60,000 nt of DNA from Polytrichum commune. Its lineage: Eukaryota > Streptophyta > Polytrichopsida > Polytrichales > Polytrichaceae. Made by a program: the position numbers and the translations under genes. Of the stretch, positions 25,190-36,400 are shown one piece after another. The notes under the pieces were generated by a model. It saw only the letters and a program-made list of their open reading frames with translations. It made no database searches and was not told where the DNA came from. Numbering within the stretch: position 1 is the first letter of the stretch; each line of letters begins with the position of its first letter. The DNA lies in contig OX485804.1 of NCBI GenBank assembly GCA_950295325.1, positions 59,138,429 through 59,198,428 of the forward strand, given 5' to 3'.

Positions 25190-28100
25190 ATGCAGGGAGG
25201 CGGAAGCCTGTGGCGCTTAGCGCGCAGATCATCATCGCAAGCTCCCGACTCACGGGGTTTGCAAGCTTTATTCACGCGAGCATTTCAATCGGGGCATCCA
25301 GAAGCTCCTCCCACCAATGTCAGTGGCGCCACAGTGCCCTCCTTCAAACTCTCCGAGGAAAGCCTACAGTCACTGAAAGCCCCCATTGCGGGCTTCAAGC
25401 TGCCTTCTTCGTCACCGACCACCGGTGCGAGCATCGACATGGCTCCCAGTAATTATCCCAAACCCTCCGAATTCTCGTACCCTGGGGTTTTGTTTTACTC
25501 GATCTTGTTTTGGCCACAATCTCGGTGGTTTTAAGTCAGGACGACATTTTCTTGAGAAAGGGCGTTCTTCTCTTTCAGAATAGGGCATAATTCTAATTCA
25601 ATCAAGTGGAGATTAGAAAGTGAGGGATCATGTGATGTGTGTTTGCTCCGTAGCAGAAACAGCTGTGGGTTTCTCGGTGAACGGGTGCACTCGGTTTAGG
25701 GTTTAATGGTGAAGAATTCCGATTATGTGTTTCTTATGTTACAATGAGGATTAGGGTTCTGAAACCTCCTAATTCTTGTGCCCTGGGTTTGCTTGACCTT
25801 GTTTGTGTGCCATACTCTCGCAAACCTCGGGTGGTTTCGGATTACGACACTTTTTTGAGAAAGGACGTTCTTTTCTTTCATAGTAGGGCAAAAATTTCCA
25901 ATTTCAACCAAATGGAGATGAGAAATTGAGGGATCTTGTGATGTGTGTGTCCTCCATGGCAGAAACAATTGTGGTTTTGTTGGTGAATGGGTGCACTTGG
26001 TTTAGGGTTTAATGGGATGATATGAAGAATTCCGATTATGTGTCTCTTATATGTTGCAATGAGGATTAGGTTCTGAAGACGAGTGCCAGTGGATTGTTGG
26101 AAGATCTTGTTGATTTTTTTCTACAATGGACTGAGCAGGGATTTTGAGGTTTAGGGTTTAAGGTTTAGGGTTTAAGGAGAGGACTGTTCATTACACAAGT
26201 TTTTTGGAGTTCATTTGCCTTCTACTCAAAATGAGGAAAGGACATACGATTTGGAGTTAGGGTTTTGGGCACATTATCGGTAAGTGTAGTTGTGCGAACT
26301 GGCCAGGTGAGGTGTTGATAAAGATCCTGAGGCTTGGCACGTATATGCGAGTATTTCGAATGGACCCTAAAGCCTGAATTTCTCTTATTAATCTATGTCG
26401 GGTTAGCCCCCTCATAATTTCCATCTTCGAATAATGGGCTCAGGAATTTGATGGCTTGATGTTTTGTGTACATTTTATCAACTACTTGACAAGGTGCTAA
26501 AAGGCTTCAATGTCGTATGTAGTCTATCATCTATTTTGAAGCAAGCACAGGGTTCAAGGTCCCTGATTGAAATGGATTGGTGGAGGGTATTCTACTGGGA
26601 TGGTTGAACATGCATCCTGTTTTCTGTGTATTTACTTGACACAGCTTGAGACATTACATTATACAGTTTATACTTGTTGTGTAGTTCATTCTAATTGAGT
26701 GTGTTGTCTCGAACTTTGGAAGAGGAGTTATTTGTTTTTGACCTGATGATTCTTTTTGGATGTTGTTATGGGTTTTGTTGTCAGAGAAAATATATGCACG
26801 GCTGTCAAACTCACCCAAATATGCATTCAAATCAGACATCCTTGCATACTTTCAAGGCTGTGATCTGCAACCCCATCAACTTGTCACAATTTTTGACGAG
26901 AAGTATCGTCAGCGATTTGTGTGGGTTTCTTAAACCCAGCCACTATTTTATTAGACTCATGCCTTCAAATTTGGTATTTGAGTTTGTTCCTTCTGTATAA
27001 GCCATGAAGCCTTTAGCAGATTTGTATTCGGACATTCCTGACCTGATGTCCTAACAACTTTCACCAAAATACCGAGGAATTGAGTGTGAGAGAATCTGGT
27101 TTGTACAGGCAAATAGAGTTTGACACCATGGAGGCTTTCCGACAAGCGCAACGACTAATTGTGCGGAGGGGTCGCTTAGGTGGCCGTTATTTGAAGCTGG
27201 ATTTGGTAAGATGCACAAATTCACAAGCTTTTTCATTCTACACTGTTCCAACTTCAGAAGCTTGTTCATGGACTTAATATGTTATTATTGTACCATGTTG
27301 TTGTTTGAAGCAGTCTGCTCAATGTGAAAACATCTGCCTAAAAGGTCATATGTGACACTGATCCAGGATGTGAAGTCAGATGGAGATGCTCTTCATGAGA
27401 CTGTCAAGGACTTTCGAGGACATTCTGTAAGCCTCATTTTGACCTTTATTGTTCATGTCAAGTTTGCAAAGTATATGAGTGGCCCATTGAGAATTAACCA
27501 AATTGTTGTTTTTCTGCACCAGCTACTTATGATGCAGTTACCCACAGACGCGACAGCTGAGGATATTGAGCGATTCTTTCAAGGCTACAACCTAGCCCCC
27601 TACTCCACCAGATTTCTGAGAGTGTAAGTTTCAGGAGCCACCACATTTCAAGCTTTCAATATGTCTGTCATTTGACATGCCATTATCCTTACCTTCCAGT
27701 ATTGGTCTCATGTCCTGATGATCCCCTTTCACCCTCTTCTATACTTGGCACTTTACACTAGAGCTTGGGAGCCTCTGAATATTGAAATCTAAATTCTTTC
27801 ATTGGTGGAAAATGCTGAGGCCATCCTATTTCACTTTGCACTAACACTTGAGGACCTAAGAGTCTAAGCAGGCTTGAATGGATGTATGAGCTGGATGGAA
27901 TCCTACATGGCATGCACTGGATAGTGTTTCATGGTTTTCTTAAGAAGTAACACAAAACTAGGAGACCATGTAACACATTGTGAACTCTATCAACACAACT
28001 GTCATGGCATCCTTTGGGAAATTATTAGAAGGTTTTGTGCTCAAACGAGTTCGGAGCACTGTATAGCCATCAGAATCTTCTGCTTACCTGGCCAAAGGGT

Positions 28101-28492
28101 TCAGACCTTTGAAAGAAATTCTGTGTTTATCCTTCTCGGACTTATCCTTTTCAACAGCTGGTGGATGTCTATTGATGGTCATTTCAGAGCTATGTTAAGA
28201 AGCGTTTATGTATAAATAGTTTTTTCTTTTAATTTTGACATTCGCTCAAAGTTGCTCTGCTACATTATATACAGTTTGACCTTGCTTTTCTAGGTCATGA
28301 TAAAGTGGTCTGATGCTTATGTGCAGGCAAAAGGATATGAACCTCAAGAAGCCAAGTTCCAATACTCCTCCTGTAGTTGAAAGGCGAGCATTAGTCAAAT
28401 TTGTTTCACCACTTGAAGCCCTCCGAGCTTTGAGAATGAAGCAAGGAGAGTTTTGCCTAGATAGGGCCATTGAGTTGAGATTTGTCCAATAG
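25190..28492 (+). CDS. Probable mitochondrial protein with two RRM-like domains
   Basis: Six exons, 25190-25448, 26785-26920, 27109-27205, 27367-27426, 27523-27623 and 28327-28492, join in phase to 272 residues. The N-terminus (MQGGGSLWRLARRSSSQAPD) is Arg/Ser-rich with no acid until residue 20, fitting a mitochondrial presequence. A first RRM-like fold covers about 88-165: KIYARLSNSPKYAFKSDILA, then RFVQIEFDTMEAFRQAQ as the RNP1-like strand. A second covers about 185-272: LLMMQLPTDATAEDIERFF, then RALVKFVSPLEALRAL, ending AIELRFVQ. The aromatic residues of canonical RNP motifs are only partly kept. RNA binding in mitochondria is inferred; I cannot name an exact orthologue. The start is the first ATG in frame, and a nearby GTG at 25166 is not needed. 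Confidence 0.82.
25460..26075 (+). repeat. ~300-bp tandem duplication inside intron 1 of the RRM-like gene
   Basis: Copy 1 (about 25460-25757) and copy 2 (about 25758-26075) share, in order, 'aattct.gt.ccctgg', 'gacctt/gatcttgtt', 'cttgagaaaggRcgttctt', 'gagggatc.tgtgatgtgtgt', 'ggtttagggtttaatgg' and 'gaagaattccgattatgtgt'. Identity looks like 80-85%. The duplication starts about 10 bp after the exon 1 donor. Confidence 0.85.
26147..26177 (+). repeat. Short interstitial telomere-like tract
   Basis: Two TTTAGGG units, with TTTAAGG variants between and after them, lie in intron 1 of the RRM-like gene. TTTAGGG is the usual plant telomere unit. Single TTTAGGG units also occur once in each copy of the preceding tandem duplication. 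Confidence 0.7.
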
Positions 28493-28984
28493 CTACAGAC
28501 ACTTATGTTGCAATCAACTATTCCAACAAAGTAAAGGCCATTTGTAATAGTTTATGGTTGATCCCATGAAATTTAGTTTTTCCACAGAATCACACTGGCA
28601 CAACACAATGAAAATGAGATTGGTGTGAACTTCCATCAGTCTTGCCAGGCAACTCTGTAGTTCCTTCGTTGCCTGGTTACATTCATCTGCAAGTTTTCAG
28701 CACACCTAGAAATTGGGCTATGTGCAAATATTGAATGAACATGAAATCAGTTGTATTTGAAAGACAAATACATGATGAATCCAAATCCAAGAAGTTAGAA
28801 CCATAACTTCTAGGAAACACAGATATCAGTGAATGTCTTATGAATGGGACCTAGTGTAGTCACAAAGACCTCAATTTATCATCTTCTAGATTCTCAATTT
28901 TTGTTGACATGCTCATCAACTTGAGTCCCATGTGTGGCCACATTGTCTGGAAAGATACCCTTCATAAATGCAAAATGTTCCTTA
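28493..28984 (+). other. 3' UTR and spacer after the RRM-like gene
   Basis: Non-coding; nothing is recognised beyond the likely 3' UTR. Confidence 0.4.
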
Positions 28985-29400
28985 TGAAGTTCGATGTGCC
29001 TAATTCAAGGTCTGATCTTAAATGGAGACTTGTGTCTGAGTGGTGTATGCTTGAGTGTGGATCTTAGAATGGACACCAAAAAGACGTGTTAAAAAAAGAT
29101 CGGGCTACATGCTCAGAAATTGGTAACCATTCTAGACAAAATAGTAAACATAATTGGAGTGGGGGGATTTTTATATGATCATTTAATAACTCAGAGAATT
29201 ATCACTCTGACAATGTCTAGGATATTCATATGAACTCCAAATATTATGAGGAAAGATAATACATGTTGATCATCTCAGTCCCATTAGCCTTTTTGGCTTC
29301 CCGGACTTTAAAATCAATTTCATTTCATTGCATATTGCATATCCTACGAGAAGTGGGTGCAGAGAGAAGAGTGTTTCATTCAAGACCCGCTTACTTTACA
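28985..29400. mobile_element. MITE family A copy
   Basis: The left part reads GATGTGCCTAATTCAAGG. The interior has 'gagtgtggatcttagaatgg', 'gaccattctaga'-like and 'cctacgagaagtgggtgcag', and the right end is CCCGCTTACTTTACAG. It lies in the same orientation as the copy at 405-791. A block with 'taaaatcaatttcatttca' at 29305 recurs at 29845, suggesting a local duplication. Confidence 0.65.
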
Positions 29401-30443
29401 GAAGATTAGTTTCTCAAACAATTTGACAAACAAGGGGTGCGTATGGTACCACCTGCAGATGGACGTGTCTCATAAAACACACCATCTGATCAATGTAGGT
29501 GTTTACATTTGAGGCATTGTGCAACTTGGTGGCTGAGGACTGGATGCTTGCATCTCATGCCTCACAACCATGTTGTGAGGCAGTTGTTGATTCTCACTGT
29601 TAAGGCCAGTTGAATTTGGTTATCAATTCTGGTCTTTGGTCTACCTAATCTGGACTTATATTGTCCAATCTTTCTCATGGCTCCTCTCCCAAGCCGGCTT
29701 GAGGAAAATCGAAAATCGAAAATTGGAAAAAAGCTTGTAAGTTCCATGTTTTGAACCCGCATATATTGTCAGTGGAAACTAGCCTCTTTGTCACCATCTT
29801 GACTACCTTTTAGTCTCATGAGCATTTTCTCCTCCCAGAATTTAAAACCAATTTCATTTCAATGGATGTATTTATAGAAGACAAAACAAGGTACCTGATC
29901 AATGTGGCTGCAATCTTGCATCTCAATAACACCTCAGTGAAGCAACACTGCTGATTGATCATGTTCAAAATTGTCACCAATACATTGATGTGTTCACTTA
30001 TGAACATGAATGTGTATCTTATTCCTCTATGCTGTGCCAACAGTACCTCCCGCATGGTATATGGAGGAATTAGATCCCCTACAATTTCTGCACACCTTAA
30101 ACTGACAGGTTGAATTGAGAAATGACTTCCCTACTTCAAATGTGAATCCACTTAAAATCTGTGCAATGATAGTAAATCCATCACCCAGATGTACTAAAGT
30201 GTGGCATCTTTCTCAATGTGGTGCCCATGACTCCAACCCGATGTTGAAAGTCAACTAATACAGGCAATCCAAACATGATGCACTATTTACATTCATGTCA
30301 AAGAATTTGATGGAGGTCCTCACAAAAAGGTTCGTTTATGGGAGATATACCTGGTAAACAACTTAGCCATCAGACACTAGGGCCGCGCCTACTTGAAATT
30401 TGCCCCTTTGACCAAAAGGAACCTAGGATAATCAGGTTGACTA
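29401..30443. other. Spacer between RRM-like and ZW10 3' ends
   Basis: No gene is supported. The last few hundred bases are expected to include the ZW10 3' UTR (minus strand). Short ORFs are random-looking. Confidence 0.4.
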
Positions 30444-33400
30444 CTACAAATCCTGCTCCTTGAAATCTCTTTCTACAATTAGTTTAAGACACTCTGTCCT
30501 CAAAGGCGTCTCCGAAAATATGGCTTTGATCAAATGTTGTACCTGCACATTGCAGGAAATCAAACATGAGAAACTCTCCATATTTGAAAGCTCTACCATG
30601 TTCAAAAGTTCACTTAGATCACACATAGAAGGCAACACCAGAGCCCTGAACCTATAAAATGGAGAACAATCAGAGTTTTGAGAACACCAAAAAGCTGCAC
30701 ATCATAATTTGAACATCAGCACTCTGATGCTCACTCCATTATATCATTGAATCGTATCTCACATATGCACACTGGTATTTGTTCATTCCATTTTACGACA
30801 GAAGACATAATCTTTCTAGCTTTTGTTTGAAATATGCATAAAGTACATCAATCTACTTCCTGCTCTTGCTGTAATTCCATAGTCTGCAGTGAACGGTTGG
30901 TTAATCTGAGTGAAATTCATGATAGAACCAATTGAATAACTGGTTGAATGGGCACCTCATCAGCTGAGAATCCACAGGAGCTTAGATCTCCACTCTCCCA
31001 TGATTGAGAAATTGGCCTTAATGACATGTCTAACAGATCTGCAAAAGTACAATGGAGGCCTTTAACAGATGGAAGGTAAGAGATCTCAGAAAGCATACAA
31101 TCACAATACAAATGAATTGTGATGACACAACATTTGTAAACGGTGTCTCACCCAGGATGCCCATATTGACCCAGAAGATGCAGACTTGGTCTGTAAGCAA
31201 CGTAGATCAGCTATAGATATGACAAAAAGTGGTTCAATAATAACAATCAACCAACAATAATATGCATGTCAATCTTGAAAAGTTACAAATTGAAAAGCAG
31301 AAACAACTTGCCTGTGAGCCGTTCAAGCTTCCGCCATGAGGGTACCCATTTCCTGACTAACTCTGTTGATTGATTACCAGCACCTCCTTCTGATTCCCTA
31401 ATCTCCTTCCCAAATAAGGAAGACATACTTTCTAATGCAGCAAGCATCAGCTTCCGCAACTGCACACATTTTTTCACAATGCAATCAAAGCCAATCAGCA
31501 GCATCTTACCTTGAAAGTGACCTTCTAGCCTTCAAAGTTTCCATTATGGATAGACAATGATCTTACATAGGATTTTAGCTATATTGGGCAAATTAATAGC
31601 TTTCCCTCAAACTTCTATGTTGTAAAATCTTTAATTATCATACAGAGATGTTTTCCTTCCTTTGTGACCAACTATTAAAGTGGTCCTGAGTGCTGACGTT
31701 TCCCCAAGCAGGAGTCATCTGTCACAAGTCTCTTGGAAAATGCACAATCTTCTCTGCATTTAAAGTTTGTGTGATATTCAGGCCAAACATGTGTCCCACA
31801 GGTGTGCATTCCGAAATCTCTCAAAGCACTTGCATACTTTCATAACTGGTTGAATTACAAAGGGAAGGATGCAGTAGACACCATACCAGTTCACCTTCTC
31901 CAACAGAAATATCATCGAAAGCAAGTACTTCATCAATCAGGCGCTTGACTACAGCCTCTACAAGATTGCCAATCACAAATTCCCATACACTTGTAGATAA
32001 TACTGGTTGCCACACTGTCCGCACAGCCGCCAATACAATTACTGCCTGGTAGCATCAAACACATGACCCAGACCTATTTCAGAATTAATGAGTAAAGTCT
32101 AACAGAATAAGAACAAAAAGACTTGAGTATGAAAACATGCAGTATTTCTTCACCTGCACCATAATAGTCAAAATGAGCAGAAAAATGTCAGAGAAGAAGA
32201 CCTGACTAATTGCATTGCTGGAATTATCGTAATATCTCTTCTGCTCTGTGTATTGGAAGCCATTTGCTTGATCTAGTTGCTGCAGACCGCCAACATCAGA
32301 TCCAGTAAGTGTTAATTTAGTTGTAACTTGAAGACTTCGCCACTTAAAAGAGAAAAAGCAGTGACTCAAAAGACTAGAATTGCACCAATCAACAATCCAG
32401 TAATAAAATTGGAACACCAAAAAGTCGACAATAGAATGTTTATACAAGAAACAATAAGGTGAAGGAGTATTGCTGATAATTAAGAATATGCCTAGACTCA
32501 CCTCAAAGAGGTCCACCTTGACGAGGTGTAGTTGCTTCTCAAGGATTTCACAACCAAGCCTTCGGAATAGAGGCACCAGGTCCACAAATGACATGATTTT
32601 CTGGACTTTGGTTGGAAGCGCTGCACTATACTGTACCAAAAAGAACACATTACAGAATACCATTAGAAAAACATCCTCTCATTTGAGACACTGAAGAAAT
32701 CTGGCTAGAGAGAAGGAACACAAAGAGAGCTGAGCCCAAGCAATTGATCTTCTGCTGCAAGTGAATATGGTAATTTGCCACAAAACAATGAAACACCCTG
32801 AAATACCAAATACCCTGCAAATTATCTCCATTGAAGAGCATGAACTACAAAAGCGTGCAAAATTTGCCTTATGAGCCCTATATGAGGTCACCCAATTGAT
32901 TAATTATCCCCAAGCTTCATCCAGCTGTTTTAAATGATACAAAATGAGTGGGTGGCCAAAAGCTTAAGCAATCCTAAAGTCTTTGACAAACATAGATTGA
33001 CAGCACTCAATGCAACCCCTGCAGTCTTCCAATCAAGCATTCAACAAACACAAGACATTGGAGGAGTTTTCAATGCAACGCAAAGCAAGGCAGGCAGGAC
33101 CCAACTAACCTGAAAGTCAAGGAAGAGAAGACAATGTGCAATATAAAAACAATCATTGTGGCAGAGCGCACCAATTTTGTGTATGCTATTCAATTGCTCT
33201 ATCACCTGCACAAGCATAACATTATTGTTGATAAGTCAAGGGGATGGAACAATGGTGTAAGCCACCTTTCTGATCCACTGTATATGCAAATCTCATGCAA
33301 AATTCTCAAAGCCAATATAACCTTAACACAAACCAAAGAATGTGCTTGTGCAATGTGCACGAATCAGGAAAAGAATTGCTGAAGAACGGATGAAAGATGC

Positions 33401-36400
33401 AGCTAGATTTGGAAGGACGCAGACTGACCTTAACAGGGACAATAGAGCGGTAGAGGAGAAGGGCATCTCGAGCAGCATGGTATAGCTCCATTGCTATACT
33501 AGCACTTGACTGACAAGCATCCTGCAGCCACAGCAGAGGAATTGCTTGATATGGAATACACAACTTGTTCTATTGTGCTCTGTAATAGAAGTAATGACTT
33601 AAACTACTGTAGTTGAGTCGTTGGCCATTTAGATCATACTGCTTATAAAAACCCACCAATTGACTGAGCATATTTGACCTTACTAACGAGTTGGGTGGGA
33701 GACCTCACACTCCTAAAAACAAATCTTCAAATAATACATGGCCTAAAAGGTGGACGCTAATTCCAAAGTATATTCCCTTGAAAAGCATGGTTATGACCCT
33801 ATGTGTATAGGCCCGATAGAGTATGTTGAGGATACTGAGGTTTAAAACTGAACATAAGCCAACTGATCTGTTTGAAACAAACCTGCAGTGTATCATGGAC
33901 CAGCTGTAGTAGTTGTTTAGCTGGATAAGTGATGGCACACGTCTCTGTTTGCAGAAGTGACATGCTGTCACTTTCATCAGAACCCTGTCTAGTCTTCTCT
34001 TCATTTATCTGAGTATCAGTGACATGATTACCTCTACAAGATTAGTTCCAGTAAAGATCAAAACAAAGATGTTTCAATTGATGTAGCATCATCTAGGTCA
34101 AACAAACACTGATGAGATTGAAATCTTTAACCCATTCAATAGATTGGAAATCTATTGAAGGAATTCAAAGGCAAAGGTGCATATTATTAATATTGATCAA
34201 ATTTACCACCTTGGATGACAAACACATGAATATTCTTGTACTATGAAGTACTACACGTATAGATGTCAAATCATTTTAAGTACCAAAGCATCATCGTAAC
34301 AAAATCTATAACAGTAGGTAGTTAGATACAGCCAAATAAAAATAGATTTTTTGCCAAGCACTAGCTTGTGAAGCATAATTACCAAGAAAGTCTTGTAATC
34401 AGACGCTACGAGTAAGTTACGTGCTTTGGCCACAACTTGCTTCCTTTTCTTCACTGCAAAGTGAAGCTCCACATCTGTTGAAAACCTCCGCAGTTTGTCT
34501 CCTTCAGTTTCTTTCCAGTCTGGAATAAGGCTAGCTCTTCCCAATGATGTCTCAAAATCTGCAGTTACTTGAGCTAATTCCTGAAACTCTGCAAACTCTG
34601 AAGTCTCATTTGGAACAGCCTGCAGAAATTGCACAACACAAATGCATTTAAGAACCTTAAACGTTACACAAAAGTGATTTACATGGCACTAGCAACAACT
34701 CTGAGAAGACAACCATATAGAACTTACACTTGTGAGGGGAGTAGAGGGAATACTAACTGTTCAACAAGACCGCAAAAAGTGAGAAAGTGACCATAACTAC
34801 CATGAACATCAGTATGTGTTCTTCTGAGATGAACATACCCGGAATTCTGCAGTGAACAATCTGGTTGCTATTCACTAGTTCAATTGTAGAATTTAAAGTG
34901 TGCAAGGCACAGTATTTACACACACACACAAAACAAACACAAACCTCTTGCAGTCAAACTACATATTATGAGCTCATATCAGATGGCAAATCTAATTGTT
35001 CACAATGTGCTCAAACAAGCCAAGCAGGAGGTCAGGAAATAAGTTCGAAAGAGATTGGAACTTATCCATGCCCTATTTTACAAGAACAAGATGCACTTAG
35101 ATCTTAGTAACCGAGGTATAGTACCTTGCGGAGGCGGTTCACAATGATAGACTCTGCAAACTGAGGCCAAATTACACGACCAAAGCGCTGCATCCACTCA
35201 TCATTTTCGACCAGCATGTTTGTTCGGAGAAACTTGAAAATATCAAGGAGCTCTGAATATATCTTTATATGCTCTGTGTTACCTGTCTGATAGAACACAT
35301 TCCTGTTGAATCAGTCCATGCTTCTATAAGAAGCTGATTGAGAGACATTAATAGATAACACAAAATCAATAAGGTTGTGGTCAGGAAATTGAAGACCATG
35401 TACATTACCCTTAAACCTGGCCCTTTTGATGCAGAAAAGACATGGTTTACCACAGTGCTTGCCTGCCAGCTGTTGGTGGAGTTTCGGAATGTATTTACTG
35501 GACACTTGAACACTTGCACTGTAGCCAACAATATACAGCCTAAAAGTCTTCCCCCACTTATGCCTGTCTGGATGGATGAAGATTCATATTCTGACAATAT
35601 TAATCATGATCTGTACGTGGAAAATTTTGAAGTTTAGCAAAAATAATCACCTTTTCAGTGCTTGGATTCCATCTGAGAACAGCTTTCACACCTTGCTTTG
35701 GCATATTTAGCACACAGTGTCTAGAGTCTTGGATAATAGGGTCTACAATTTGCTTGAACACTGCATCCGCTGTCTTTGCAAGCTTAGTGTCGAGCACTCC
35801 CACATGCTGCAGTGCAGAACACAGAATTTAAGCCCTCAAGATAAATCCTGTGGTTGCAGGGTCAACATTCCACATTGTTGGCATGCATATATTTGCAGCT
35901 TCAACTTGTTCCATAAGATGGGATAATAATATCAAGATCTTAAATTTACAAATTTATACAACAAAATGAGGAGGCAAAGAAGACAATTAAATAGGGAAAG
36001 GCAAAAAAATGGTGAGAAGGTACTGAGCAATGAAGGACAGTAGACTCTAAGGACTCATCCAGTGCAAGGTCACCAGCAAGAAAGGGTGGTGAGCTTGGGA
36101 CGACCGGCTTGAATTGGATAGTGATTACAGATAGATGTGTGGAAGGATACACATACATCCATTGCAGAGAGAATGGTGCTTAGTTGTACTTCAGCCATCT
36201 CCACTCCTGCAGCTGAGTGACTGCAGGAGACACTTGAAGAGATGCAAAGCTCAGAGTCTCTTGTGTTGATCATAACTGCTTTTGAGAACAGGTCCTCCAG
36301 AAAGTTCCTGAGCTGTGAATAGAACAAGGGCAGGTTAAATTTTTCCCCGCACAATATCAAACAGCATAACATGGACTATGCCCATGATCACATGGATATC

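Noticed and set aside
32085-32663. 192-codon minus-strand ORF read as one protein
   Set aside because: It spans ZW10 exon 10, an intron and exon 11 in different roles; only the exonic parts match ZW10.
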